Of a stretch of DNA of 64,000 bases, positions 44,794-53,442 are shown piece after piece. This DNA comes from Marivita sp. XM-24bin2 (GTDB lineage: Bacteria; Pseudomonadota; Alphaproteobacteria; Rhodobacterales; Rhodobacteraceae): assembly GCA_003149565.1 (NCBI GenBank), contig QCWH01000001.1, positions 70,285 through 134,284 on the forward strand, in the 5' to 3' direction. Numbering within the stretch: position 1 is the stretch's first letter; each line of letters begins with the position of its first letter. The translations under genes were made by a program, and so were the position numbers. The notes below the pieces were generated by a model. The model saw only the letters and a program-made list of their open reading frames with translations, was not told the origin of the DNA and did not search any database.

Positions 44794-47700
44794 TTACGCG
44801 ACCAAGCGCTCCGCCTTTTTAAGGTCAACAGAGACAAGCTGACTGACACCCTGTTCCTGCATGGTGACCCCAAACAAGCGGTCCATGCGTGACATGGTGA
44901 CGGCGTGGTGCGTAATGATCAGGAAGCGGGTCTCGGTGCGGCGGCACATTTCGTCGAGCAGATCACAGAAGCGTGTAACGTTTGCATCGTCCAGAGGCGC
45001 GTCGACCTCGTCCAACACGCAGATTGGTGCAGGGTTGGCGAGGAATACCGCAAAGATCAGCGCCAAAGCTGTGAGAGTCTGTTCCCCACCAGAAAGCAGC
45101 GACAGTGTTGATAGCTTTTTACCCGGTGGCTGGCACATGATCTCCAGTCCTGCCTCCAGAGGATCATCGCTCTCAACCATCACGAGATTTGCTTCGCCGC
45201 CACCAAATAGGTGAGTGAAGAGCAAGCTGAAATTGCTGTTGACCTGTTCGAACGCGGTGAGCAGTCGTTCCCGTCCCTCTCGGTTCAGGCTGGAAATGCC
45301 CGAGCGGAGCGTCTTAATGGCCTCTTCGAGGTCCTGTTTTTCGGTCAGCAACGTGTCGTGCTCTTCCTGAACCTCGCGCGCGTCTTCCTCGGCGCGCAAG
45401 TTCACGGCTCCCAGTGCATCGCGCTGACGTTTTAGCCGGTTCACATCGCCTTCTATGGCCTCGGCCCGCGGCAGGTTTTCAGGATCGGCGCCCAGCTTAT
45501 GCAACAGGTTCGTGGGACTTGTTTCCTGCTCTTCCGCGATGCGCTCAGCGGCAGCATTCACAGCGTCCCGCGCTGCTTCGGCGCGGGCTTCGGAGCGAGC
45601 ACGCGCCTCCTTCGCTTCCGATGCTTTGCGTTCTGCATCGCGCTCCGATTGATCGGCTTCGCGCAAAGCCGCCTCTCCGGTCGATAGCGCATCATCGGCT
45701 GCTGCTTTGCGCGCCTCCGCCTGTGCGATTTCATGCCCGAGAGTGTCGCGTTGGGCCGCAAGCTCGGCAGGGCGGTCTGACGCCTCTTCAAGTTCTTTCT
45801 GTGCTGCTGTCCGCCGTTCTGCGAGTTCCGCACTGCGTTTCTCTGCGGTTTCGAGACGATGGCGCCAGCCACTGAGCTCTTTCGTGACCTGCTGTGAGCG
45901 TGCTTTGCGTGCATCGCCTTCGCGGCGCAATTCGTCCTGTGCTGACCGCCGCGCCATCATGGTCATCCGGGCCGCTTCGACCGTCATTTTGAGGTCTTCG
46001 ACCTCTGCGCGCGCAGTGTCCAGATCCTCCAGATCCGCCACTGCGCGTTGGGCTTCGCCCAATTGGGCGCGCGCCCGGGTCGCTTCGTCCTCGTGGCGCT
46101 TCACGGCAAGGGACAGGCTTTCAAGCTTGCCTTCGGCCATGTCGCGGTCAGCTTCAGCGCGGCTGAGTTTGCGCGCAGCGTCAGTCACCGAGGCATCGGC
46201 ATCCCGCCGTGCCTGACGCGCCGCCTTCTCGGCCTGTGTGAGTTCTGCCAAACGCTGTGTCAGGCTTTCATGTGCCGCGCGTGCTCCGTCGACACGGGCC
46301 GAGGCTCGAGCTGTCTCCTGCTTCAGCGCTTCCAGACGGTTGAGCTGTTCCAGACGCAACGCTGCGGCCGAAGGCGCATCCTCGGCCCAGGCGCGATATC
46401 CGTCCCAGCGCCAGAGATCGCCTTCGAGACTGACAAGGCGCTGACCTGGCTTGAGCAGCGGTTGCAGTCGTGCCGCATCATCAGAATCAGCGAGGCCGAT
46501 TTGTGACATCCGTCGTGCCAGCACTTCAGGCACCGAGACGTGATTGGTCAGCGGTGTGATCCCCTCTGGCAGCGGCTGGTTGCTGTCGTAGGGCGGGAGG
46601 GCGGTCCAACCAGTTGGGCCGTCGCCGTCAACTTCCGGTGCGCGTAGATCGTCAGCCAAGGCTGCACCCAGCGCTTTCTCAAAACCTTGCTCGACCTGCA
46701 AACGGTCGAGGATTTGACCACCCTCGGCGGTATCCCTGTCCAGCAGTCGGGCCAGCGCGGTTGTCTCTGCGCTCAGCGCGCTCATTTCGCCTTCGGCTTC
46801 TGATCGCTCTGCCCGCGCATCGGCTTCGCGGCTCTGCGTTTCCGCGCGGGCGGCTTCTGCTTCGGTCAGCACCTGATCCGCACGTTCCGCCAGATCGCGG
46901 GCGGCTGTCTGCTCTGTCTCTGCGGCGGCAGCAGCGTCCTTTGCCCGAGCCAGGCTGTCCTTCGCGGCAACGACGGCGTCGCGCGCGCGCGAAGCGTCCG
47001 CCTCGTTTCGATCGAGGGTCTTTTGGCTGTCGGACAAGAGCCGGTGTGCCGACTGGTGGCGAGCGGCAAGGCGCGCAACATCTTCGGTTTTCTGGCTCAG
47101 ATCCGCCTCTCGCGATTGAAGCACAGCACCGGCGTCGCGGGCCGCCTCGATGGCTGCCGCAAGCTTTTCATCGTGTCCCTCGGCGGCCTTGGAAAGCTCT
47201 TTGGCCTCCCATTCCAACTGCTGGATCGTCTCGCCGGCATCGCGGTTCAACCCGCTTTCCCGTTCCATATCCTTTGTCATCTGATCGATGCGGCGGGTCA
47301 GGGTCTCGATGGTTTCCTCGGCGCGGCGTTCCTGCTCGGTCAATGTGTCGCGCTGAAGCGTCAGGCGCTGCACGATGGCTGCTGCAATGGCCGCTTCCTC
47401 TCGCAGGGGCGGCAAGGCAGCATCTGCCGCCTCGCGCGCCTTTGTGGCCTCACGTGCGGCCGTTTCTGCCTTTGCGGCTTCCGTTGTACGTTCGCGCAGA
47501 TGGGCATCCGCTTCGGCGCGGGCCATGTCGGCATCTTTCCAGCGCCGATAAAGCAGCAATCCCTCTGCATGGCGCAACGCTTCGCCAATGGCGCGATAAC
47601 GCGCGGCCTGACGGGCCTGCCGCGCCAGCTGTGCCAGCTGTGCGGCCAATTGTTCGATCACGTCATCGACACGCAGTAGGTTGGCCTCGGTGTTCTTAAG

Positions 47701-48249
47701 CTTCAACTCCGCTTCGTGTCGCCGCTGGTAGAGGCCTGAAATGCCAGCCGCTTCTTCCAGAATGCGGCGACGGTTCTTTGGCTTGGCGTTGATCAGTTCG
47801 CTGATCTGGCCCTGTCGCACCAGCGCGGGCGAATGCGCGCCTGTCGAGGCGTCTGCAAACAGCATCTGGACATCGCGCGCGCGCACATCTTTACCGTTGA
47901 CCTTGTAGGCGCTGCCGACATCGCGGGTGATGCGACGGACGATGTCGATCTGGTCCTGATCATTGAAGCCAGCAGGTGCAAGGCGGTCGCTGTTTTCGAT
48001 TTGGATCGACACTTCGGCAAAGTTCCGGGCAGGGCGCGTGGCGGCGCCTGCGAAGATCACGTCTTCCATCCCGCCGCCGCGCATCGCGGTAGGGCGATTT
48101 TCCCCCATGACCCAGCGCAGTGCTTCGAGAAGGTTGGATTTTCCACATCCGTTCGGCCCCACAACGCCGGTCAAACCATCCGCAATGATCAGATCGGTGG
48201 GGTCAACGAAGCTTTTGAAGCCCGTCAGACGGAGTTTGGAAAAGCGCAC
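44794..48249 (-). CDS. smc: Chromosome segregation protein SMC
   Basis: 1151 residues, typical for a bacterial SMC. N-terminal ATPase half with GPNGCGKSNLLEALRWVMGE (Walker A about 32-39); two long coiled coils; a hinge near residues 500-640 (LEGDLWRWDGYRAWAEDAPSA region); C-terminal half with signature LSLLSGGEQTLTALALIFA and Walker B PICVLDEVDAPLDDANVTRF. It condenses and segregates chromosomes with ScpA/ScpB, which are not in this window. MipZ, also a chromosome-linked division factor, is a few genes away. Confidence 0.97.
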   Translation of the reverse strand: MRFSKLRLTGFKSFVDPTDLIIADGLTGVVGPNGCGKSNLLEALRWVMGENRPTAMRGGGMEDVIFAGAATRPARNFAEVSIQIENSDRLAPAGFNDQDQIDIVRRITRDVGSAYKVNGKDVRARDVQMLFADASTGAHSPALVRQGQISELINAKPKNRRRILEEAAGISGLYQRRHEAELKLKNTEANLLRVDDVIEQLAAQLAQLARQARQAARYRAIGEALRHAEGLLLYRRWKDADMARAEADAHLRERTTEAAKAETAAREATKAREAADAALPPLREEAAIAAAIVQRLTLQRDTLTEQERRAEETIETLTRRIDQMTKDMERESGLNRDAGETIQQLEWEAKELSKAAEGHDEKLAAAIEAARDAGAVLQSREADLSQKTEDVARLAARHQSAHRLLSDSQKTLDRNEADASRARDAVVAAKDSLARAKDAAAAAETEQTAARDLAERADQVLTEAEAARAETQSREADARAERSEAEGEMSALSAETTALARLLDRDTAEGGQILDRLQVEQGFEKALGAALADDLRAPEVDGDGPTGWTALPPYDSNQPLPEGITPLTNHVSVPEVLARRMSQIGLADSDDAARLQPLLKPGQRLVSLEGDLWRWDGYRAWAEDAPSAAALRLEQLNRLEALKQETARASARVDGARAAHESLTQRLAELTQAEKAARQARRDADASVTDAARKLSRAEADRDMAEGKLESLSLAVKRHEDEATRARAQLGEAQRAVADLEDLDTARAEVEDLKMTVEAARMTMMARRSAQDELRREGDARKARSQQVTKELSGWRHRLETAEKRSAELAERRTAAQKELEEASDRPAELAAQRDTLGHEIAQAEARKAAADDALSTGEAALREADQSERDAERKASEAKEARARSEARAEAARDAVNAAAERIAEEQETSPTNLLHKLGADPENLPRAEAIEGDVNRLKRQRDALGAVNLRAEEDAREVQEEHDTLLTEKQDLEEAIKTLRSGISSLNREGRERLLTAFEQVNSNFSLLFTHLFGGGEANLVMVESDDPLEAGLEIMCQPPGKKLSTLSLLSGGEQTLTALALIFAVFLANPAPICVLDEVDAPLDDANVTRFCDLLDEMCRRTETRFLIITHHAVTMSRMDRLFGVTMQEQGVSQLVSVDLKKAERLVA

Positions 48250-48548
48250 CTGTAAAGCCTGCCTGATTCCCGTTTTGAAGGGCAGTGTGTGGCTGGCTTT
48301 GGCGCTGAGTCAACGATTTGGTTCCGCATGTGGTGAGCATGCTCGATTTATCCACAAGATATTGCGGTTTGTGGTGGCCGTTTAAGAGAAACCTCGGCAC
48401 TCGATCAGCTGTGACCGGCATCGCCATCGTGGCGCAGCTCGTCGGCATCGCGCTGGTCTTGCGCCTCAATCGTCAGCATTTTGCCCGCCGGGCTGTTCCG
48501 GCCTGCGCGGTGCCCGCCGAATAAGTGCGGCCTACAAGAAGGTCAGTA
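48250..48548. other. Intergenic region upstream of smc, no certain gene
   Basis: About 300 bases. It must hold the smc promoter. It includes one perfect DnaA-box sequence (48348-48356). A 62-codon plus-strand open frame at 48339-48524 (MLDLSTRYCGLWWPFK..., with a hydrophobic segment AIVAQLVGIALVLRLN) has only a weak ribosome binding site (GGTGAGC) and no recognised homologue; I treat it as possible but unproven. Confidence 0.35.
48348..48356 (+). promoter_or_regulatory. Perfect DnaA-box sequence TTATCCACA
   Basis: Exact match to the consensus DnaA-binding 9-mer, about 100 bases upstream of the smc start. It is single, with no cluster or AT-rich unwinding element, so it is not an origin. It could link smc expression to DnaA, or be chance. 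Confidence 0.35.
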
Positions 48549-48572
48549 AGCCCGGATCAGGTGGTCCGGGCT
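48549..48572. terminator. Hairpin at the 3' end of the HpcH aldolase gene
   Basis: AGCCCGGA (48549-48556) pairs with TCCGGGCT (48565-48572), an 8-base perfect stem with an 8-base loop that holds the aldolase stop codon. Followed by only short T-runs in either direction, so terminator strength is uncertain. Confidence 0.5.
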
Positions 48573-49333
48573 TTCCATGTCTTTGCAAGGTCCCGCATCG
48601 CATTGACCAAGAGCAAGACATCGGCGCCGAGGCCCACAAAGTTGGCACCTGCGTCAAGGTCTTGCTGGATCAGTTTTGGGTCACCATCAATGATACCGGC
48701 AGCCTTTCCGGTTGCTCGAATCCGGCGCAGTCCGTCTTCTACAGCAACTCGTACCTCTGGGTGTGCGACATCGGAGAGATGTCCCATATCAGCGCAAAGG
48801 TCAGCGGGGCCGATAAAGACTCCATCAATGCCATCCACTGAGCAGATTTCTTCCAGGGCATTCATTGCTGCGACACTTTCAGCCTGAACAATAAGACAAA
48901 TCTCATTTTCAGAAGTTTCCAAATAATCGGGAATGTTGTTGAAGTTCGATGCGCGTCCCAGAATGTAACCGACCCCACGAATGCCTTTGGGCGGAAAGCG
49001 TGTCGCCTGAACGATGGCGCGCGCCTCATCTGCCGAGTTGACCATCGGGCACAGAAGTGACTGCGCGCCGAGGTCGAGCACCTGCTTGATCAGCGTGGGG
49101 TCGTTGTTGGGCAGCCGCACCACGGGCGAGACGTTATGGCCCGAGAGCGCCATGAGCTGTTCATGTATCGTCGCCAGAGTGTTTGGGCCATGCTCCCCAT
49201 CAATCAAGAGCCAATCGAATCCGGTAGCGGCGGCAATCTCTGCGGCATAGCCTGACCCTAGGCTGAGCCAGAGGCCAAACAGAGGTGTGTCCAATGCAAG
49301 AGCGGCTTTGAGCGGATTGTGGGGGGCTGGCAT
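48557..49333 (-). CDS. HpcH/HpaI-family aldolase
   Basis: 258 residues, class II (metal-dependent) pyruvate aldolase fold. Family motifs: TGFDWLLIDGEHGPN (about 38-52), PVVRLPNNDPTLIKQVLDLGAQSLLCPMVNSADEAR, GIRGVGYILGRAS and DGVFIGPADLCADMGH. It is close to 4-hydroxy-2-oxoheptanedioate and 2-keto-3-deoxy-L-rhamnonate aldolases, which split aldols into pyruvate plus an aldehyde. The exact substrate is unknown. Start 49333 follows AGGAAG. No pathway partner is nearby. Confidence 0.92.
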   Translation of the reverse strand: MPAPHNPLKAALALDTPLFGLWLSLGSGYAAEIAAATGFDWLLIDGEHGPNTLATIHEQLMALSGHNVSPVVRLPNNDPTLIKQVLDLGAQSLLCPMVNSADEARAIVQATRFPPKGIRGVGYILGRASNFNNIPDYLETSENEICLIVQAESVAAMNALEEICSVDGIDGVFIGPADLCADMGHLSDVAHPEVRVAVEDGLRRIRATGKAAGIIDGDPKLIQQDLDAGANFVGLGADVLLLVNAMRDLAKTWKARTT

Positions 49334-49383
49334 AAACACTTCCTTTTTTGCGGATCAGATACCAAGACCCGCAGCAAGACAAG

Positions 49384-49581
49384 TCAGTTGCTGCTGTGCC
49401 AAAGCTTTATGGCTGACCAGATTGCGGTGCCGCCAAAGAACGCAAACGCAATACCCACAACCTCGATCAAAGCGGCAGAGTTCGAGATGCCTCGAACCAT
49501 GACAGCAACGCACAACAGCGCCAATCCCGCCAGGCTGAAGAGAAACCGAAACCACAACTCGCTGCGTGTGGGACCTGTCAT
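49384..49581 (-). CDS. Small two-helix membrane protein
   Basis: 65 residues: short N-terminal polar part MTGPTRSELWFR, two helices (FLFSLAGLALLCVAVMV and ALIEVVGIAFAFFGGTAIWSAI), C-terminus KLWHSSN. AGGAG precedes the ATG at the right distance, so it is probably real. I know no family. It lies between the aldolase and mipZ on the same strand. Confidence 0.65.
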   Translation of the reverse strand: MTGPTRSELWFRFLFSLAGLALLCVAVMVRGISNSAALIEVVGIAFAFFGGTAIWSAIKLWHSSN

Positions 49582-49636
49582 CGTCGCTCCTTTGCTTTGC
49601 GCAGAGATAGGTTGCGGGCGACGATGGACCAGTTGA

Positions 49637-50446
49637 TTAGAACGTCACCGAAACGCCGGGGAGGTTCAGCGCCTTGATCAGGTCCCGAAGCTCTTGTCGC
49701 GCAGCAATGTTCGAGATGTTGAGTTGTTTGACGCCTACATCCTTGAGATCCAGCAATGTCATGCCGCGCGGGAATAGCTCGCGGAAAATGACCCGCTCGT
49801 TAAAGCCAGGCGCCACCCGAAAACCAATCCGTTTGGACAGCCGGTTGAGCGCCTTTTCCATCTTGGCTTTGTTGACCATCTGTTGCGCGCCAAGACGGTT
49901 GCGCAGAACAACCCAGTCGATTGGGGGCAGGCCCGCCTGTGCCCGCAATTGCCGGGCGTTCCACACCATTTCGGAATAGACAGACGGTCCTTCGATTTTC
50001 TCGCCGGTTGCATCCGTATGGGCCAAGAGGTCGAAATCGACAAAGCTGTCGTTGAGTGGTGTGATCAACGTGTCTGCCAGCGAGTGCGCCACCTGGCTCA
50101 GTCGTGTATGCGAGCCGGGGCAGTCGATCAGGATAAAGTCGCTGTCCGGTTCAAGCTCAGCCACAGCGGCCGACAGCCGATGATCATAGATATTTTCGCC
50201 CGGTTGCAGAGTGTCAGGATCAATCTCAGGCAGCTCCAAATATCGTGGGGTCGGCAAGTCCAGACCGTCCTGTTCAAGCGTCTTCAGACGATTGGTGACA
50301 TAGCGGCCCATCGTCTTTTGCCGCAGATCGAGATCCAGTGCACCGATTCTGTGTCCCAGTCGGGCCAGCGCCGTTGCAACATGCATCGAGACGGTGGATT
50401 TGCCCGCACCGCCCTTTTCGTTTCCGACAACAATGATGTGTGCCAT
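49637..50446 (-). CDS. mipZ: Division-plane positioning ATPase MipZ
   Basis: 269 residues. ParA/Mrp-like ATPase with deviant Walker A GNEKGGAGKST (about 8-18), GALDLDLRQKTMGRY, and FILIDCPGSHTRLSQVAHSLADTLITPLNDSFVDFDLL. The match to MipZ is over the whole length (PSVYSEMVWNARQLRAQ, GFRVAPGFNERVIFRELFPRGMTLLDLK). It forms a gradient from ParB at the poles and blocks FtsZ away from mid-cell; it replaces MinCD in many alphaproteobacteria. ATG 50446 precedes MAHIIVVGNEKGG; the frame continues to 50503. Confidence 0.95.
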   Translation of the reverse strand: MAHIIVVGNEKGGAGKSTVSMHVATALARLGHRIGALDLDLRQKTMGRYVTNRLKTLEQDGLDLPTPRYLELPEIDPDTLQPGENIYDHRLSAAVAELEPDSDFILIDCPGSHTRLSQVAHSLADTLITPLNDSFVDFDLLAHTDATGEKIEGPSVYSEMVWNARQLRAQAGLPPIDWVVLRNRLGAQQMVNKAKMEKALNRLSKRIGFRVAPGFNERVIFRELFPRGMTLLDLKDVGVKQLNISNIAARQELRDLIKALNLPGVSVTF

Positions 50447-50584
50447 CTTTTCGATCACCCCGAATTTGCAAAACCTATGACCTGATTGCGCAGCATCTTG
50501 CAACGGGGTGCAGAGCGATTTGCCCGAGATTGCGGCGGGCGGGACTCAGATGCGGAATTCGCCATCGGTGATTGCAACAAAAAA

Positions 50585-50605
50585 GGCCGCCCCGAAGAGG
50601 CGGCC
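50585..50605. terminator. Intrinsic terminator downstream of rpmE
   Basis: GGCCGCC (50585-50591) pairs perfectly with GGCGGCC (50599-50605), loop of 7, with A-runs on the left and T-runs on the right, so it works in both directions. On the minus strand it is followed by TTTTTT, ending the rplS-rpmE transcript. Confidence 0.88.
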
Positions 50606-50606
50606 G

Positions 50607-50628
50607 TTTTTTACCAATTGGTAAAAAA
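50607..50628. promoter_or_regulatory. Perfect 22-base A/T-flanked palindrome next to the rpmE stop
   Basis: Six T, then ACCAATTGGT, then six A: a perfect palindrome from 50607 to 50628, four bases past the rpmE stop codon and adjoining the terminator. Core ACCAATTGGT resembles GntR/PdhR-type half-sites. It might be a second terminator stem or a protein-binding site. Confidence 0.5.
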
Positions 50629-50632
50629 TACT

Positions 50633-50854
50633 TTAGAAGCCGAGGCCTTCGTACTTCTTCTTGAACTTCGACACGCGGCCGCCGGAGTCCATCAGGCGGG
50701 AACTGCCGCCGGTCCATGCGGGGTGCACGGTCGGATCGATGTCGAGGGACAGCGTGTCACCTTCGTTGCCCCAGCACGAGCGCATCTGCAGCATGGTGCC
50801 GTCGGTCATCTTGACGTTGATGACGTGGTATTCGGGATGGATGTCTTTTTTCAT
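50633..50854 (-). CDS. rpmE: 50S ribosomal protein L31
   Basis: 73 residues. [50 protein letters not shown] is the L31 pattern. It lacks the four zinc-binding cysteines (a single Cys at position 27), so this is the zinc-free (C-minus) type. It forms a unit with rplS, 11 bases upstream, and ends at a strong terminator. Confidence 0.97.
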   Translation of the reverse strand: MKKDIHPEYHVINVKMTDGTMLQMRSCWGNEGDTLSLDIDPTVHPAWTGGSSRLMDSGGRVSKFKKKYEGLGF

Positions 50855-50865
50855 GTCGACACTCC

Positions 50866-51249
50866 TTACGCGTCTGCGCCCTTGCGGGGCTTGTAGTTTG
50901 CATCTTCTGCGATACGGGCCGATTTGCCGCGACGCGAACGGAGGTAGTAGAGTTTCGCACGACGGACGCGGCCGCGGCGGACAACCTCGATGCTGTCGAT
51001 GTTGGTGGAGTAGAGCGGGAACACACGTTCCACACCTTCACCGAACGAAATCTTGCGAACCGTAAATGATCCGGCAATGCCGTCACCCTGACGGCGGCTG
51101 ATGCAGACGCCTTCGTAATTCTGCACGCGGGTGCGGGTGCCTTCGGTCACTTTGTAGCCGACACGGATGGTGTCGCCGGCTTTGAAGTCGGGAATGGTCT
51201 TCCCGAGGGCGGCAATCTGTTCCGCCTCCAATTGAGCGATCAGGTCCAT
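50866..51249 (-). CDS. rplS: 50S ribosomal protein L19
   Basis: 127 residues, starting [57 protein letters not shown], the universal L19 N-terminal half, with [28 protein letters not shown] as the conserved core. L19 sits at the 30S-50S interface. The ribosome binding site TAGGAGAGAAGCG is strong. Normally the gene follows trmD directly; here 287 bases and an EthD gene intervene. Confidence 0.97.
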   Translation of the reverse strand: MDLIAQLEAEQIAALGKTIPDFKAGDTIRVGYKVTEGTRTRVQNYEGVCISRRQGDGIAGSFTVRKISFGEGVERVFPLYSTNIDSIEVVRRGRVRRAKLYYLRSRRGKSARIAEDANYKPRKGADA

Positions 51250-51536
51250 CGCTTCTCTCCTAAAACTGCTTGCGGTTGCTCCGCAAAGGTGTGCGCGTCC
51301 TCAGAGCTCTTGGTCTTCGTCCGGGTCCGCATTTGCGCCCGCCAGAGATCAGGTCGTCTTTGTCTTGTCACGTCCGGGACGGATGCGGTTGGGCCCTGCG
51401 CGAAGAACACACGGAATCACCGCACCGGGCTGACACCCGGAACACGCGCCGTAAACCAGAACCGCCCGGCGAAATCAAGCGCCGTTTGAGGCTGTTGCCG
51501 ACTGGCCAATTGTATCACGACTCGTGGGTCAGAGGA
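51250..51536 (-). promoter_or_regulatory. Long leader/promoter region of rplS-rpmE
   Basis: 287 bases without a gene. On the minus strand TTGATT, 17 bases, TTTACG near 51455-51485 is a weak promoter candidate, giving a leader of about 200 nt. It contains CCGGG-N6-CCCGG (51425-51440) and other G+C-rich stems. I do not recognise a known ribosomal leader class. Confidence 0.45.
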
Positions 51537-51845
51537 TCACGCGACCACTTCACCGATCAGCATCTGTGGCCGTGTATTCGTGAAATTCGCAATGTCGGCA
51601 ATCACGGGTCCCGCCGCGCCAAGCGCTGCATCAAGTGCGGACTGATCAGCAAAGGTCATGGTCGCGACGGCATAACTTTCGGGCGGTGCGTCCGGACCGC
51701 CAGCCAGACCTTTGGTGACCAAGACTGACGAGATATGCGCCCCCATATGTTCGTCGACCATCGGCATGTGGGTGCCGAGGTAATAGTCATAGTCGAAATT
51801 GGTGTCATCCGTGATTGGGTAAATCACCTGTAGCGAAAGGGCCAT
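51537..51845 (-). CDS. EthD family protein
   Basis: 102 residues of the dimeric alpha-beta barrel type. MALSLQVIYPITDDTNFDYDYYLGTHMPMVDEHMG has the EthD opening with the H-M-P-M metal/substrate region, and SYAVATMTFADQSALDAALG follows. EthD proteins accompany ether and other oxidative degradation systems but are also common as lone genes; the role here is unknown. Start 51845 follows GGAGGAGACACAA. Confidence 0.82.
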   Translation of the reverse strand: MALSLQVIYPITDDTNFDYDYYLGTHMPMVDEHMGAHISSVLVTKGLAGGPDAPPESYAVATMTFADQSALDAALGAAGPVIADIANFTNTRPQMLIGEVVA

Positions 51846-51908
51846 TTGTGTCTCCTCCGAGTCGGTCAATGACATATCCTTAGCACGTTACGCACCCGAA
51901 CCGTTTTT

Positions 51909-52724
51909 TCATTTGGACGATTTGTTCCGCGCGCACCATTCAGCCCAAAGGTCAGGACGACGCTGCTGCGTCACTGTCTCGGATTGCGCCCGACGCCACT
52001 TGGCGATCTCGCCGTGATGGCCCGACATCAGCACGGGGGGGATCGACATTCCGCGCCACTCGGCAGGACGTGTGAACTGGGGGTGCTCAAGCAAGCCTTC
52101 GGAAAAGCTTTCCTCTTCGGTTGAAGCATCATTGCCAAGCACACCCGGCAACAGCCGGACTGTGGCGTCAATCATGGCCTGAGCCGCGATATCGCCTCCG
52201 GTGAGAACAAAATCACCGAGGCTGACTTCGATCATCCTGTAGTGATCAATGACGCGTTGATCCAAACCTTCGAAGCGACCACAGATGAGCGTCACGCCGG
52301 GCCCGGCGGCAAGGCTCTGCATCATTTTTTGCGTCATGGGCCGCCCGCGCGGGCTCAGATAGATCAAAGGTGCCATCGGTGCGATCCGTGCGCGGGCATT
52401 ATCTACTGCTGCTGCCATCACATCCGGGCGCAGCACCATTCCGGCGCCGCCGCCAGCGGGGGTGTCATCTACATTGCGATGTTTGCCGTCTCCAAAATTC
52501 CTCAGGGCAATTGTTTCAAGCTGCCAAAGCCCATCTTTCAGAGCGCGCCCCGTGAGAGAGTGTCCAAGCAGGCCCGGAAACGCGTCCGGCATCAACGTGA
52601 TAACCTGCGCTTTCCAGACATGCGCAAGCTCGGGTGTCTCTTCCATCAGATCGCGTGGCTTGAGCGATGGCCTGATGGATTTGCGTCCATGAGATCTCTG
52701 CGGTGGGCTTTTCGGATCGTCCAT
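51909..52724 (-). CDS. trmD: tRNA (guanine-N1)-methyltransferase
   Basis: 271 residues. TrmD makes m1G37, which prevents frameshifting. The trefoil-knot SAM site is seen in IYLSPRGRPMTQK, CGRFEGLDQRVI and SLGDFVLTGGDIAAQAMIDA; C-terminal PQFTRPAEWRG is also diagnostic. The N-terminus is about 35 residues longer than usual (catalytic domain begins near AQVITLMPDAFPG); the ATG 52724 has the better ribosome site, so the extension may be real. Confidence 0.95.
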   Translation of the reverse strand: MDDPKSPPQRSHGRKSIRPSLKPRDLMEETPELAHVWKAQVITLMPDAFPGLLGHSLTGRALKDGLWQLETIALRNFGDGKHRNVDDTPAGGGAGMVLRPDVMAAAVDNARARIAPMAPLIYLSPRGRPMTQKMMQSLAAGPGVTLICGRFEGLDQRVIDHYRMIEVSLGDFVLTGGDIAAQAMIDATVRLLPGVLGNDASTEEESFSEGLLEHPQFTRPAEWRGMSIPPVLMSGHHGEIAKWRRAQSETVTQQRRPDLWAEWCARNKSSK

Positions 52725-52784
52725 CTGCGTTGCCTTTCGGTGACGCGACAGGCTTTAGTGGCTTGTTGTGAAAAACACCACCGG

Positions 52785-53342
52785 TCAGGCCGTGACAGGG
52801 TCGGACACGGCATCGCGCATTGCCAGCATCGCTTCTGGTGAGGCGAAATACTGTGAAAGCGCGCCAGCTTCTGCAGGGCTGGAGCGCATCAGTCGTTCGA
52901 CAAGCCAAAGCTCGCGAAGCTGATCATCGGTCAGCTGTAGCAGGTCGGTTTCATCCCAACGGGCGATAATATGGGACAACACCATCGCCACCTGTTCATC
53001 GGCTGTAATAAAGTTGGGCATGCCCTGCGCCGGCGATATCAAGCCTTGGAGGATGCCTCTGATAACTGTGGGATCCGGCGCAGTCTCGCGCAAGCTTCTT
53101 GCCGCCGAAGAGATCAGCAGCGTCGCATATGCCTTTTTGTTCATGCGATGCTTTTCCGGAGTTTGGCCGACTTGTGGCAAAACGGCAATTGTTATCGTCG
53201 CAAAGCAGATTGCACCGAAAACCCCAAAAACCATGAATGCAAGAGACACAGCGAATTCCTGCAGGGTCACAGTTACGACTCCCGGCGAAAGCCCGGCAAT
53301 AACCAACAACAGGCGTCGTCTTACACGATCCAAGGCACCCAT
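52785..53342 (-). CDS. Hypothetical membrane-anchored protein
   Basis: 185 residues. The N-terminal 70 contain two hydrophobic segments (LLLVIAGLSPGVVTVTL and FMVFGVFGAICFATITIAVL); the C-terminal part is soluble and helical (FITADEQVAMVLSHIIARWDETDLLQLTDDQLRELWLVERLMRSSPAEA). I do not recognise the family. It sits between the sulfotransferase-like gene and trmD. ATG 53342 or 53351 both fit. A basic gap of 100 bases with AT-rich sequence upstream may hold its own promoter. Confidence 0.55.
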   Translation of the reverse strand: MGALDRVRRRLLLVIAGLSPGVVTVTLQEFAVSLAFMVFGVFGAICFATITIAVLPQVGQTPEKHRMNKKAYATLLISSAARSLRETAPDPTVIRGILQGLISPAQGMPNFITADEQVAMVLSHIIARWDETDLLQLTDDQLRELWLVERLMRSSPAEAGALSQYFASPEAMLAMRDAVSDPVTA

Positions 53343-53442
53343 CCCACACAACTTCTATCGGCGGATATCAGCACGTCATGGCGAATTATCGCCGTTAATC
53401 AGGCAAATAAGATGCTTTTTTGCGGCGAGACTGAGACCTGTG

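Noticed and set aside
46980..46995. GCGCGCGC tracts in smc (also near 47876-47890) as simple-sequence phase-variation sites
   Set aside because: Short, in frame with normal Arg/Ala codons, and expected in a GC-rich coiled-coil gene.
48339..48524. Small plus-strand gene in the smc upstream gap
   Set aside because: Weak ribosome binding site, no recognised homologue, codon pattern not convincing; kept only as a note in the gap entry.
53382..53410. TTAAC near 53395 as another CtrA box
   Set aside because: The second half-site does not match at the required 7-base spacing.
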